From assembly GCA_933228895.1 (NCBI GenBank), contig OW121855.1:39074698-39138697 (forward strand): a DNA stretch of 64,000 nucleotides, in the 5' to 3' direction. The notes under the pieces were generated by a model. It saw only the letters and a list, made by a program, of their open reading frames with translations. It had not been told where the DNA came from and made no database searches. The stretch is from Platycnemis pennipes. Its lineage: Eukaryota > Arthropoda > Insecta > Odonata > Platycnemididae. The translations under genes were made by a program, and so were the position numbers. Shown here piece by piece: positions 22,808 through 36,600 of this stretch (positions are counted from its first letter, which is position 1; each line of letters begins with the position of its first letter).

Positions 22808-24099
22808 AGCATTCTTCATGATTCGTTTTGTCGCGATTGAAAACTAGGAAAGACACTACTTATAATAAAATGTATTGATTTATTGCCATTACTTTATTAA
22901 TGCCACGTACGAAAAATCTCCGCGAATAATGGTCCAGGGATATTTTGATGAAGACCCATATTTTTGGGGATCTAATGTATAGAGATAAAATTTAATGATT
23001 CTGAGAATGCCTCGTTTTTCAGATAATAATCAAATGAGGGAGATCGACTTTACAAAATTCGCTCTGTATTAGCCGTGATAATTTGCTGTAATAAAGGTTC
23101 TTTAAATTTGTTAATACTGGCGCTAAAATTTAATTAAAAATTTTCAAGAGCTCTGCAAAACACATGGAATCAGTTTTTTAAGATTAAATTTTTGGAATAT
23201 ACATAGGTTTTTTATAACACAGCTAATGAAATCAGTGTACCGCAGACTCCTGCTGCTAAAGAATTGGTTGGTCGAGCCTAGTGGAAGGGGAAATGGGCTG
23301 GTGTCCCGCTGATTTACGTCCCAAAATGGTGGGAACGGCATACATGCCTACTTCCTCGCCACGAGAGAGCTCCGGACAGTGGAGTAAAGAAACCTCTTAT
23401 GCTACTCGTACCGCGGGAAAAATTCACTTCATAAAGCTGCAGCGCGAAAGGGATAAAGAGGTTAGCTGATAAGAGAATCTAGCGGAGAGCTGCGACAAAC
23501 CAATTTCAGGATTGTTGGCCCATAGTGGTGATGATCTTCTGTTTTTCTGTTAGAATGCAAACGAATGTACATGGTAGGATTATTTTCAGCGTCGCTAACC
23601 CATGCACTGTGAATGCTTCAGTCTCTTCGTACGAAACACCGTGGAGACAAGCGAAATGGGTCCTGCACGCGGGTGGATCGAGAGAATAAGGTGGATTGGG
23701 CGTTACCTGCTCAAACATAGTTTGTAGGTATAGGTTTTGGCAACCGAAACTTGGTTACGAAAATCGCGGCGATTTCTCAAAAGCGCGCCTGCAGCGACTC
23801 TGAAAGTACTGAATAGTAAAGGTAGCAACTTATTCCGATTAGGAATATTGCCCTTTCCAACTAAGAGGGATGAGCCGAATGAAGGTGATACTTAAGGAGC
23901 TGGAATGGGCCGGGGTTGCTGTGTGCACCATGGTGAAAAGGAAAGAGGCCAATGCAAAAGTTTTCTTTGAGAAAGTGAAAAAAGTGAAGTAATACTATCA
24001 AACCAAGCAAATAATAATGCGGTACTGTGCTGTGGTGCATCCCAGTGATTAGTAAAAAGTGCGACTAAAGAAAGTACTATTTGCGGTATTGAAATTCCA
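22808..24099. other. Intergenic, nothing recognised
   Basis: No domain or repeat end was identified on either strand. ORFs here are short and unlike known families. Confidence 0.4.
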
Positions 24100-24633
24100 A
24101 TGGGGCCGTTTACCATATTTTTTTTATTACCTAATATGATAGAGTTTGTAAAATAAAAAATACCCGCATTTTTCCGTTTTTTGATCCGTCAATTATTTCT
24201 CGAGTTGTAGGCGGCGAAAAACTGATGTTTTTAACCCTTTCGGAAAAGTGGGTGTGGTGCAGCCTCTGACGTATATCGACTTCGTCCAATCACAACTGAG
24301 CCCGCGAAGCTACTTCGCCTTATCGCAATGGGGGGACACTGCTGACTCTGCCAACGGGAGCGGTTGCGACAGCATCTGTGCGAGCAGACTTTCCGAGAAC
24401 CCCCCCCACTCCCTCCCATTCCCATAAGAGCAGTCAAGGACGGGAGGAAAATGACGTTAATGTTATCACAGCAGCTTTTTCGGTGGGCGTCACCATTTGC
24501 TTATTTTAATTTTTGATTTATGAGTGAATAGTTGTGGTAAGAAGATTAATTTTTTCACTAAATTTATTATTTCGTTTCCATCTAACAATTTCGCGCACAA
24601 AATTGCGATTTCAGTTCCGATAAACGCCCCCAT
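24100..24633 (+). mobile_element. Dispersed MITE family, copy 3
   Basis: Begins ATGGGGCCGTTTACC and ends GATAAACGCCCCCAT, giving the clearest TIR pair of the three copies. Same orientation as copy 2, about 3 kb away. Confidence 0.8.
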
Positions 24634-24722
24634 TTCGCCAATTAAGCCACATGCGAAGACGTATGCAGGTATCCAAATATTCACTACTCATGTGGCATAA
24701 GTTCTTAACTATACTACTGTAC

Positions 24723-27700
24723 CAGGCTTGCCACTGGGTCACTAAAGTCACTAAAAGTCACTATTTTTAGCTGGATCACTATTTTGTCACTATTTCCGAA
24801 AAAAGGTCACTAAAGTCACTTTTTTTTAAAGGAAAAATGAAAAACCCTCAAAAGGTGGTATTTTTGTCGCTATACTGGCTTTTCGTTGGTGTACAACGAA
24901 ACCACAAACAACGCACACCAGAAGGAACTGCAGACTGCTGTAAGGTATTGGTCAAACAGCTCGGACTGTGTCACTGTTGAGCACCTACAATTATATTTTA
25001 TCGGCTTTGCTACAGCTAATGACATTTACAAAAAGCTAAACTCTGCAATGGAGAATTCATCTCTTTCTATGAGTAATTTGCTTATGTTCGGAAGCGACGG
25101 TCCAAATGTCAACAAGAGTGTTCAAACTAAAATGAATGCTGCCATGCTTCTTGCTAAGAAGACTCCCCTCATCAACATCTGCTTCTGCAACATTTATATA
25201 GTCCACAACGCCTTTCAGAAGGGCCTGGAGGTTTTGGGGGAAGATGCCTCTGACTTGTTATTTTATATGAATAAATTTTTTTGCTATTATCCAAGTCGAT
25301 GGGAAGAGTTTTGCAGGATTCTCTCCTCCCCTCAATTTTGTCTTCCTCAGAAGCATTTTATCAAGCACATCCCTAGTAGGTGGCTTACCCTTGGACCCGC
25401 AGCAGAGAGGATGCTGGAGCTGTTAGATCCTACCCGGGAGTATTTTCTCAAGTTCCCGCTAGCCAAAAAGAACTCCAAGCTACACCAGACCAGATCCTAC
25501 AGCAATGTCACCAATCTCTTGAAAAAGAGCACCATGAAGGCTGAACTCATGTTCGTAGTTTCTAGTTCCAGCATATTTACAGAGTTGACGGAAACATTTC
25601 AAAAGCAAGAGCCTCTTGTGCATTTACTTTACCCTGTTCTCAAGAAACTTGTCACAACATTGATTGGAAGATCATGCAAGGACACAATTCTTTCGTACAG
25701 CGATGTTTTTGAAACTTCCAACCTTCTTCCTCCAGAGAAAGTAAACTTGAGTGATGCCATCAAAGAAGAGCTTCACAGCATAAAAGATGAACTGAAGAGA
25801 ACGTTGTTCCTAAAGCATGCACAGATGCATTACATTGCAGTATGCAAGCACATGCTTCAAAACTCTTCCCTTGAGAATAGCCTCTTGCGTTATTTGTAGT
25901 GTCTTCATCCTGAAGAAAGGATGAAGCCTTGTAGTGAGGATTGGATAGTGTGTGCTGCTAAGTTTCTGCCATGGGCCGTTGAGACTCAGCTTCTCCATGA
26001 TGAGTGGAAGCTTATCCAGCTAGAGAAGGATGGAGATGAAGAATACATACGTATTGATGCTTACTGGGCAAGGTTCTTTTCCATGCACAATCCTGTTGGT
26101 GGGTCCAAGTATCCAACTGCGTCCAAAGTTGTCAAAGCATTATTAACTTTGTCCCATGGCAATGTGCCCGTAGAACGGAAGTTTTCAGATTCCGCAAATA
26201 CACTTAGATGTGATCGCTCACACATGATTGAGAGGACACTTCAAAATGTGAAAGACCTGCTGCGGAGGTATAATAATATGCTCTACGCCACCCCAGTAAC
26301 ACGGGATCTCCTTAGCCTGGCACGTGTTGCTCATGGAAACTATGAAAATTTTATAGAAGATGAAAGACAGAAGAAGGAAGAAGGTGAAAGGTTACTAGAA
26401 GAGGAACGAAAGGAAGCTGAGGTGGAAAGTCTGAGGAAGATGAACAAACAACAGAAGAACATACAAAAAGAGGAGAAAAAGTTGATAGAGCTGAAAAAGG
26501 TAGAATATGAGAGGATGAGAATGGCTGATAAACTCCGGAAGGAAACTAGTGCTCAACCAGGAAAGGCAATCGAATCCAAAAACATGGACGAAATTGCCCT
26601 AGCGCAGGTAATGCTCAAAGGAGTCACTGAGCTAAACCAAGAAGAAGGAAAGAAGAGAGAGGAAGTGAAGGCAGTCCAAAAATCTGTACAAAAGAAAGTC
26701 CACTATGTTGGACTACGTGAACAAGAAAACTAAAACTGGTAACTAGGGTGTGTTTCTATCCGCGAGTGTGTACCCTAGGGCTCTAAACTTTCCTGCTCTT
26801 ATGTGCTCTTCACACTTTCATGCACTTTTTCTTCACTTGCACCATTGCCAGTCAGCAGCAGTTCGGACAATTATAAAAAGTTGAGTGTTGCATTTCGTCA
26901 CTGAGGATAGCCAGTACACTCATGGTATTTTCTGTTACAGATTCTAAAACATAATTAATGTGAAGCATGGACGATAGAGATTTTCACGTAGCATTGCAGC
27001 ACATAATGGTGTTAATCCTATCAGCAAGGTAACGAAGAATATCAGCGGTGTTGTCATTGTTCCACAGAAGAATGGTTAGCTATCTGCTATGCCCCAAAAT
27101 GATGATTATGTATATCATTTTAGAGTACTTATTGGGGAAAACATCACAATAATCTATGTTGCTAATTCTATTTTTAGCAGTCACGTGTGAGATATTGCAT
27201 TCCTCATCGGCCAGTGAAATATTCAGAATTATTCTTCTTTCGGTGGATGAATTTAATAATTTTATCATATGTCCCTAGAATGGTAAAATAAATTCTATAA
27301 GCATCATGGTATTCTTCATTGCTTGGGTTATAAGGAACATACTACTATACCTAACAGGAATCATGCCTTAACACGCTGCCATCGTTTGATTAAACAGACT
27401 CATGGAATACTTAAGCAAAGGCAGATTATCGTACAAAATTTTCATGGCTTAAAATAATTATTGAAAAAAGAAATGTTTAATTAGCTCGACTTGTACAGGA
27501 GTGTTAAATTTAACAGGTCCCACATGGCATCTAGCTTCAACATTAAGTGGCGTGTAAAATATGTAAAATTTATGAATAAACATTCATTTATGAATAAATT
27601 ATGAATGCCTCCTTTAGCTTACCATAAGCTAAAGAAGGCATTGCTACGGCCCATGTGCACTTTCACCCTTGCTAACGGATTGGAATCGTACTTACCTGCG

Positions 27701-28664
27701 TCACTTCCGATAAATGGCCATCAAAAAGTGCAGATGAGGGGCGCATACTGTTGGATTGGAACATGATCTTACTGTAGTAGCTATTATAGGGTTTTTACAC
27801 ATGTCAGGAAGATCACTTAAGTCTGGAATTCAAAACCGGTCAGTGAAATCGGATATAAATCAGGAAAATGGGATGCAGAGCCCAGTAAATTTCGAAAAAT
27901 TGGCAGCCGCTAAACCTTAAATACTCAAATATGGCATGAAAAAATATTCGGTGACAGCTGGTCGCTGTAGTAGCGTCGCGTTTTCTTTTCAATAATTTTT
28001 TGTCCCTTTTCATGTAGAATTGCACAGCCTGGCACCTTGTTGCACTTTTGAAAGTAACTAAAAATCTGAATTTCAGTCGGGGTAAAGTCAGGAAATTTCG
28101 AAACCTAACTCGTGTAACAACCCTGTATTAAAATTTAATTATAAAGTGTAATACATTTAGTCAAATGTTCATATGTTCATCTTATATAATTGTTCGTTTT
28201 TTTTTACCGATGTTCTAGAGGAAAAATCTCTATTGCGGTTCCCTAGTGAACCTAGTCTGTAGGCCTATTGCATTCGTACTATTGTTACAAATCTTATTAA
28301 TGTGAATTGTAACATTATGTTAAGCGTTATGCAGTAAGAAGATTGTTTCAATTTTTCGTTTGTATTTTTTCAGTTTATTTATGTGAAATACACATAAAAG
28401 TCCCTGTTTGCATCCCTTTAGAATTTTTCTGTACCCAAATATATACCCGACTCCTTCCGCCAGGACTGCCATAAAAGAGTGTATAATTCACGACAAACTA
28501 TGTGCACCAAACCCTCAAATTACCCATTTCTCGGCATTTTGAACCTTGATTGATCTGTTTTGTCGCTTTTTAAGGTGTTAGTAGGTCACTTTTTGGTCTC
28601 TTATTTCGTGCACGAAGGTCACTAAAGTCACTTTTTTTTGACCTAGTACCCAGTGGCAAGCCTG
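24723..28664 (+). mobile_element. hAT-like DNA transposon, 3.9 kb, defective
   Basis: The left end CAGGCTTGCCACTGGGT (24723) is matched by the right end in reverse complement (CAGGCTTGCCACTGGGT from 28664). Both subterminal regions carry repeated 'gtcactaaagtcact' motifs (24738-24820 and 28585-28635). A transposase relic lies at 24841-26733. An exact 8-bp TSD is not visible; CTGTA lies 1 bp outside the left end and directly at the right end. From 26734 to 28584 no coding content is seen. Confidence 0.8.
24841..26733 (+). pseudogene. hAT-family transposase, N-truncated with one in-frame TAG
   Basis: One frame runs from 24841 to TAA at 26731-26733 and is broken only by TAG at 25897-25899. It contains VYNETTN, where family members I recall have FDETTN (first catalytic Asp, here Asn), then SDGPNVNKSV (second acidic block) and a C-terminal hATC dimerisation domain (KYPTASKVVKALLTLSHGNV, PVERKFSDSANTL). 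A long charged coiled-coil tail follows (EDERQKKEEGERLLEEERKE onward). The BED zinc finger expected at the N-terminus is absent: the left TIR is only ~120 bp upstream, so an internal deletion removed it. Not functional as it stands. Confidence 0.8.
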
Positions 28665-28979
28665 CTGTAGTGGGCGTAGCTAAGTTTATTTCTTAGAGGG
28701 CTCATTTTTCAAGTCATTTTTTGTCAACAGTCAGTAATAACATAACGTTGGTGGGATACATTTTTTATTTATTTCAGGCTAGACAATCCTCAGAAATTTG
28801 TTGAGTACGACATTTGTTGATTTGAGTATTTATAGTACACCGCGACAATTGTAGACAAAAACTTTGGGCGTGGTTCTATAATTAGTTCCAAAAAAAATAT
28901 AAATTTGATTGCTATGTGAGAAATAATCATGACGATCATGCCCCGTAAGAAATAACTGTAGTAAAAATGTCCGCAGAAA

Positions 28980-29220
28980 TAACGCATTTGTGGGAAGAAA
29001 TTCATTGGGGCATGGTTTCCAATTGCTCGTTTGGATTGGACGTTACTTCGTCATGCAAAGTAACCTATTTATAGCAAACTCATTACATGTAAGAAATAAA
29101 ATAACAAAAATGACCAAGAGGCAATACATTTGCTGCCAGAACTTCATTTGTCCATGGTTTCCAATTTTTTGTTGGGACTAGATGATGCGATGTCATGTAA
29201 ATTATACTGTTTATAGTTAA
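28980..29220. repeat. Two diverged direct repeats, about 110 bp
   Basis: Segments around 28985-29095 and 29135-29245 share 'atggtttccaattg/ttttt', 'ggattgga/gggactaga', 'tcatgcaaagtaa/tcatgtaaattat' and 'tttatagcaaactcatta / tttatagttaactcata'. Function unknown. Confidence 0.5.
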
Positions 29221-29784
29221 CTCATACCACAGAGTTGGAACTCATGCGATACCCACTAAAATTCGCGACCGCAGGTTTATTTTTAGAGAGGTGATTTGGG
29301 ATGTGTCTCCGTAGAGGCGGTGCCATGGATTACGGCATTCGAAAGCTTCGCGCGCTGCCCCGGACGGGCACCTGTGGCGATGACGTTTTGCCCCCGCGCC
29401 ATGACAAAAATAATGCCCGTTTATGTCCCCCCTCCCATTGGTTTTAGAAAAAAATCGCTACCAATTACTTTTACAAAGTATGGCTGTGTTGATTTCTACT
29501 CTCCCTGAGGAAAATTTGTACAATCCAATCGATTTGGAATCAAACACGTATTAAACTTAATCAGGGACTAGCAGACCAGACCAGAAGGAGGGGACCTCCT
29601 TCTTCCATGGACCTGCTGCCTGCTCAGCAGCCACTTTTCATGAGCATTTTTTTATATGCAGAGAAGGAAATGGCTATTTTATAAATAGAGAAATGTGTCC
29701 CACTCTAATTATCCTATATCTTTTTGTACTTTTTTATGCACCATATTTTCATTATATGTTGTCTCCCACTCTCAAAAACCACGT

Positions 29785-30455
29785 TTTTTGCATTTTTCTC
29801 TGCACCACAAACTGCTAAAAATCCAAAACTATACCAAATCATACAGACAGAGAATCCACACTCAACGCACCAAACCTCACTCTTTTAGCTCAAAACTTGG
29901 GAGAGAACAAATCAAAGTGGATACAGACTGACTGACATGCTACAAAATTAATATATATTTGAATTTACCTGCTGATTTAGCAACAAACATTAATGCATAA
30001 TAAACGTTTTATAACCTTCTTTCAACTATTAGAAAAGTACTTCAAAATGCCTAGCTTTGAAATTCACATTTCATATCAGGGCCGGTAGGCAAAATTGTTT
30101 TATTTCACCATCCGCACATCGAAAACGTCAATTAATATTTTCATGCGGACAAAAATTGAAGCTAATTCCACTTTCTTCAACTTCTTCAATCCAATTTTTG
30201 TCCCTTTACCAAAAACGTAAACACATTTACTTAGCAACGTAAACAAATTTGCATAGCAACTGGTTTCCCATGTTAAAAGATAGGGAAAACACCATTTTTC
30301 TCTCCATCACAAGCTCCTCAAAATCCAAGCCTACTACCAAATCATAAGACAGAGAATCCACACTCAACGTAACAAACATCAGTCTTTAACTCAAAACTTG
30401 GGAGAGAACAAAACAAAACAGACACAGAATGATTGACTGACTGACACAGTACAAT
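29785..30455. repeat. Pair of about 170-bp direct repeats
   Basis: 29785-29945 and 30290-30455 share long strings such as 'agacagagaatccacactca', 'ctcaaaacttgggagagaac' and 'gactgactgac'. The intervening 345 bp is not repeated. They may be two copies of a short dispersed element; no TIRs were identified. Confidence 0.65.
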
Positions 30456-30999
30456 ATTTATCATGATGATGAGAAAGCATATAATAATATAATATATGGT
30501 TGGACCTTGAAAATGCATAGAATACTTTCGGGATATAGGTATGTGTATTTTAGTTTTCACAAAAATTTAGCTTTATAATGATATCAAATATTTTTTAACG
30601 TTATTGTACACGTGACCATTTCGTGAGCATGGCATTATTTCCATATCTTATTTGATTGATGGTGACTCAGATAAAGAAAGGGGATAGTAATTAACCCAGA
30701 ATGTTTGTAATTTTATAGGCAAATAAATTTCCTTTACAACGATGTTAACACGTTCTGTCAACCTGACTGAGGACTGTACTGATGTACTGAGGAAAGCCTC
30801 AAATCCTAGGTCTATACAATTTTGATGGTGATAGTCAAAAGTAGGTCATGGTCACCATTGCTGTCTGCAAAATTAAGTGCCGTATATAATGTGTTTAAAG
30901 GACAGAGAAAGCTTATTGCCTATATATCTCATCAGATTCCATTAATTATTTAAGGTGTACACAAAGATTTGTTGCTGTCTGTTGTTCATGGCTTTCTCA

Positions 31000-31310
31000 T
31001 CATCATCATCAGCGTGGGTCAACAATCCGAGAACTGGTTTGACACAGCCCTCCACTGGATTCTTCTAACTGCCAACCTCTTCGTATTAACGTAGTTCCTC
31101 CATTTCATGTCCTTTATGGCCTGTTCCTTATAGCTCATACGAGGCCTGCCTTTTCCATTCTTCCCTTTCACTTTTCTTTCAGCGATTGTCTTCATCAGGC
31201 CATCGTGTCTTAAGATACAGCTGATTAGGTTCTTTTTATAGTTTTCAGCTTACTTCTCTTTTCTCCCACTCTTCTTAGGACTTCTTCATTTGTCACTCGG
31301 TACATCATCA
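31000..31310 (-). mobile_element. 5'-truncated LINE, 3' end only, with 12-bp TSD
   Basis: On the minus strand this 311-bp piece encodes the tail of a LINE reverse transcriptase (MYRVTNEEVLRR, then [25 protein letters not shown]) and ends in a (TGA)n tail. It is bounded by identical 12-bp duplications ATGGCTTTCTCA (30988-30999 and 31311-31322). Related 3' ends occur at 49530-49790, 52131-53310 and 58195-58540. Confidence 0.85.
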
Positions 31311-31322
31311 ATGGCTTTCTCA

Positions 31323-33437
31323 CAGCAATGACTTTCTCACAGCTGCTGTTTATTCTTCAACTAGCAACCAATTTTTATCATGCTTTTTATTGCATCTTAG
31401 TTACTGTCCACCCCTCCTGAATGCCTGGGGTTAAATCATGTGAGTAGCTTGGATCTTCTAGAAGCCTGATGCGTATGTATTAATACATAGGTACATAATA
31501 CGTAGTATTCAAGAGGCTTTCAGAGGGTTAATTAATAGCAATTTTCCTTCATTGCCTGGAACTTGAAACCTTATACATCTGTTATTATGGCAAAACAAAT
31601 ATCAACTCTTCAGAACTCTCTCAGCATTTCATCTAATACCATATTACCCATCGATGACTATTAAAAGTAAAACATGTCCTCAGTTGTCGATCACCTCCAC
31701 TAATATCTGCTACTTCTGTTTACCAATTGTAGGTAATTTCCTCAGTTGTTGAGGATTTTGTAGTTCATGTCTTACATTTTAGAAATTGTGATACTTATAC
31801 TCATGTTACAAAGTTTAGCCCTTTACCAAAACTTCACCAAAGACTTCTCAAGACTCTCTTCACCAAAGACACTCAAACAAAAATTACTCTTACCATGCAT
31901 CTATGGCATTGTGGTGCTTATGTATGTATTTTAGAAAAAGAATATAAACCTGTACTTAGTAATTTAATAAGAAGTGCAAATTAGGAGAGAAAGAGTATTG
32001 TAACCCATGCCCCGGTTGCCTTAATGTATCCGTCTTCCAGCTAGCTCAATTGCCCTTACCTCCCACACACACACTTACACATAAATCACTGGCAATAAAT
32101 AATAATCAGTTGATAAAAGAACACTAATTATGTTATTCATGCATGCTAGATATTTTTAATTCTTTTCAAATAAAGGATTGGGCCCAATTTACAGAATTTA
32201 TACAAATACACTTATATTAGGTAATCAATAAAAAAATCCTTGAATAGTATTATGAAGTGGGCATAAGTTCTTTGATTAAAATTTTAAATGTCCCGGTTCC
32301 CTGTCACTTATTGCGATTGGTATGTCTGGACCTCTCTTCGTGAGACCGGGCCAGGGTGCGCCTTCACGTATCAGACTCCCGCTGACACCTACTCGCTTTC
32401 ACCCATACTGGCATGTATCATAAAGCTCCTTTCCTCGCCTCCGCTTCTTACTCTGCCTGATGTGTCCTCACTCTAATAGAATCTCGGTCTTATTCCGCCG
32501 ACGCATCCTTTCTTGTGGATCCTCAGGCCTACTTTCCCCGACTCATCCTTACTCTTGGAGCGTCAGCCTTATTGGGGTCCCTCCATGCTTATTGTTTCAT
32601 TGAATTTCATGGAATGATTTCATGGAATTATTGTCCTCACCTCAAATACCAAAAATATTAAGGAAGATTGGAGAGGTCACCTGTAAACTAGGCCATCTAG
32701 GAATGTTCCTCTGCTTGGTTCTGATTCAGCCTCTGATTGGTTTTGAGTCTGATTCACATATTTGCCTCTAACACATTGAATTGCCCTATCTTATAATTAT
32801 TAGAAGGAATCACAGACTTTAAGTAATGATCTTATTTTTGTAGGGAAAGATTTTTTGTGTGTAAAAAAATGAGATACGTATTTCTGTGGAAATTCACGTA
32901 CATGATACACATGAAAGTACACAAGTTTTCAAAATATAGTGCATGGAATTGGACAATTTTATCAATACAATGGCTGATATATATCTGTATAATTATGTCA
33001 ATTATTTGTTTCACTAGTAGACAGCACTAAATTATTAGCCTACTGGTATTAATACTATTCTAATATGTGTGTAGATTTAATCTTGGTTTGGTGTTGCAGG
33101 CTATATTTAGTGCTAGTCTGAAGTCAATGTACCTAGAGTCATTAAAAACTAAACTCACTGTTGAAGAGAGAAATTTTATGCTATTGATCACTCAAATGTT
33201 AAATCTTATAGAAGTCTTGATCATTTTATTTCATGGTGCATACAATGTTCCAAATTCGATACCAAGAAGTGAATAAATATTGTTCACTTTAGTGATGTAC
33301 ATTTAGTTTATCAGCTGAACTATGGAAAGGTACAGTGATTTTTGATTGTGAATGAAGTACTGTGGTATGTATTTAGATTGACTAACTTGCTAAAGATCTT
33401 TGAGTGAGAGTATCACTTCCTCCAAGGATAAAGTTAT
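31323..33437. other. Intergenic downstream of the complete P450 gene
   Basis: No gene recognised. A GC-richer patch at 32288-32590 is unlike its flanks and may be an unidentified repeat. 'cctcagttgtcgatcacctc' near 31680 resembles the tail of the SINE at 62001-62326. Confidence 0.4.
33225..33230 (-). promoter_or_regulatory. Candidate polyadenylation signal AATAAA
   Basis: AATAAA on the minus strand, about 208 bp beyond the P450 stop codon. It is the nearest canonical hexamer I noticed; use of this site is inferred. Confidence 0.3.
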
Positions 33438-33619
33438 TCAATGTCTGTGTTTTACTTGAATTTTGAATTCCTTTGGCATGATTGTAATATTGCCAATTGG
33501 CTCTTTAGAGGGAATTGATTCTCCTTCTGGCACACGCATTGAATATCTTTGCATCAAGCAAGCAAAGAACAGGTACACGTTGTTTCTTGCCAGTGCTTCT
33601 CCAAGACATGACCGCTTTC
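33438..33619 (-). CDS. P450 exon 9 (haem loop and C-terminus)
   Basis: Starts after the acceptor TTGTTAG and completes the split Gly442. It encodes KRSCLGE with the haem-ligand Cys446, the L-helix ([18 protein letters not shown]) and a basic C-terminus ending KHRH, then TGA at 33440-33438. Confidence 0.95.
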
Positions 33620-36600
33620 CTAACAAAATAGGAAGGAAACAGTTTGTGAATATAATGAATAAATTTGAAAATGAAAGATATCAAATCAGCTGTTATATTC
33701 ACATCATTACATATTCAGTGTTTAATGGACGGGATGTGATATACATATCAAGAACTCACCCACTCCAAATGGCATGTAAGCCTCATGACGGATGACCTTT
33801 CCATCAGCATTAATGAATCTCTCTGGTCGGAAGTTTTGTGGATCACCCCAGATTTCAGGGTCATAGTGTAGCTGATATAGGTTTACCAATATTGTTGAAT
33901 TCTTGATTAATAAGAGAGAAAATTAGAGAAAAATGATGTATGGAAAAATAACAGTATGCTGTAAACATGCTACACTCATTCAAAAAGCCACGGCAGTGAT
34001 TTACATGATACTATTTTACATTTTTCCTATGAAAGTTTGTTTGGCAATAACAAAATTTTGTTTGAGAAATATTAATAGGAGAGGATACCCCCCTGGAATG
34101 AAGGGTGAAATTATTGTCTTAAAAACAACCAATGCAACAGATTCCTGAGAGTAGTATGAAGTCATTGATTAAATACACATTGCAGAAGCCTCAATAGTAA
34201 CATCTTTACGGTTGGTCAAACAATGTGACATTTACTTGAGGACAGAAAAAGAGCCATCAATCCAATGATTTAGATTCTTCAGTTTTTTTTCCAATGATTT
34301 AGATACATTCTTCAGTTTTTGGCTATAATGGCAGATAAGAGACAACAGATACAAAAGTTGGGTAATAGGAGTGGAATAAAGACAAGAAATGAAGTGAAGG
34401 GAAAATTCAATTTTGCAATTTCTATAACTCTAAGGGAATTTAACTGAAGGGAGAATTTCATTTGAATTTGTATGACTCCTTCAGTGAATTTTGATGCTAC
34501 AGACTACAGTGGGCTGGTATATAGCACAAAATGTAAGCTGTTGCCTCCTTCAATACCTTGACAATAGGGACTATTCCATCATTAATGTGAAATGAAACTG
34601 TTTGAGTTTGATTTTTTAAATGTTCCTTGCCCCAACCAAGCTGCTGAAAGATGCATAAAACTTTTCACAGAGTCTCTAACAAAGTTTGAGGACAAGAAAA
34701 AAGATATGGGTACATTAGAGCACTTTTGCTCTTAAAATCTACCATTGTAAAATTTAATTAAAAATCTGAATTTAAGACAGCATCCATGTCCGAGCCAATA
34801 TAATTTAACGAACCCTAACTGGTATGGTAGGTGTGGGTGCAACTCGCATTGTAGCCACCTCATAGGGAGTACTGGGTCATTTCATAAAAAAGTTGTAAAA
34901 TAGGTGAACAGCTGCAAAATTGTGTCAGAATAGAGTGTATAATATTACGTTCACCAATGGATTGGGAAGAGGTATGATAAGGAGTGAATCAGTTTACGCA
35001 CAAATCCACTGTATGTGGTTCATACCTTTATCCGCCTTCCATTCTCTTTCCATGCATGCCATAAACAGTACTTATCTTTCTTCCTCTTACAGCAATTCTT
35101 CACAGGAAAAGTCTATCAATGCCTCGTAGCCCTAAGTTGCCTACTTTCTCAGTTGAATGGCAATACACATTTCAAGGATACAGTGGTATATTTGAAAAAT
35201 CTTCCCCTTGGTCAGTTACACTCTGAATGATAGATGTCTCATGTTTTTCGTACTTTCCTCATGAATAATGTCCTAATTTAGAACTGCAATGTTGAATTTT
35301 ACAAACATCCTCAATTCTAGCATATACAGGCTGATATATTTATCTCGCTGTGAGCATTGATATTATTTTCTCCATCGTCTTCCGAACTCTAACTTGGGTC
35401 AGAATCACTTTTAAGTAATATTTCACTTATTTCCTTGTCACCTCACAATTAAACCCTTTTATCAATTTTTGAAATGTAGATAGAGATATTTATTCACAAA
35501 GAGATATGCTTGATTAAAGAACACACAAATTCGATGAATGGCACCACACACCATGAAAAATTCTAACTGACTCAAAAGCATCTTATCAAAATCCTTCTTC
35601 TGATGAGCAAATAATTGGAGGGGCCTGGATTGTGGCGACTGATTTTTAACTCTTATATCAAGCCATTATTGCCAGTGAGAGATTGAGTGAAGTACATGGC
35701 CCTTTGGCTTGGGACTATGGAGACAAAGTGAGCATTCATAGGTGTCTAAATGATGATGCTCAAGGAACCAATATTTACTAAAGACAGAGAGAGGAGAAGA
35801 GACAGAACTATGGAGAAGGTATCTCATGTGAAAGATGTTGACTCATCTTGATGACCTACCAGTTGGATAGAGTGCTGTTTTCTCAGTGGTAAGAAGAAAA
35901 GAGCATAAAGAATTTGAGGAAAAAATTCCATAACTCAAGGGCCTGAAGAAAATATAGTTGCAACATTGAAAAATTGAAATCACCCAATAAAAAGGATTAG
36001 AATGCTGAGTATTTTATGCTGCAAAGAGGAATGCCTACTTTTACGAAATAATGTTAGGTAATTGAATAATTAACTAAGTGTAAATTGTGCCCTTGGAAAA
36101 TTAAGAAATTCAGTAGTCCAGGATTTGTATTCTGGTTACTAATAATGGCGATATATTTGAGCATACTGAGTATGCAGGGCAGGGCAGATTCATGAGTGCA
36201 TAAATATTCCCAAAATCTATAATTGAATTAACTCATTATATTTACAGCAAATCACTTTTCTTTATCATAAAGCATCTATATATGAGGTCATGAGACTACT
36301 AATGCTTGGAAAAGCTTTTGAACATACATACGTGAATATCTGACTCAGTTTAAGGAGAAATTATGCAACAAAAATTTGTTCCTCAGCATTAAAAACTTTA
36401 ATACACAAAAAAATAAATGACTTGGTTTCAATAAATGATTAAAGCAATACGGTGATCATCAAATAGGTGATGATGATTATCATTCAAAACCCAAATATAT
36501 TTAATGAATGATCATAATATTCACACAGTGATCATTATATCTCATTACCCAGGTTGTGAGTCCTTAATTGTCTTGTAATACATGTAGAAGGGTTCTGTTG

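Noticed and set aside
24715..28672. Exact 8-bp TSD for the hAT element
   Set aside because: TACTGTAC (left) and CTGTAGTG (right) do not match; only CTGTA is shared at an offset.
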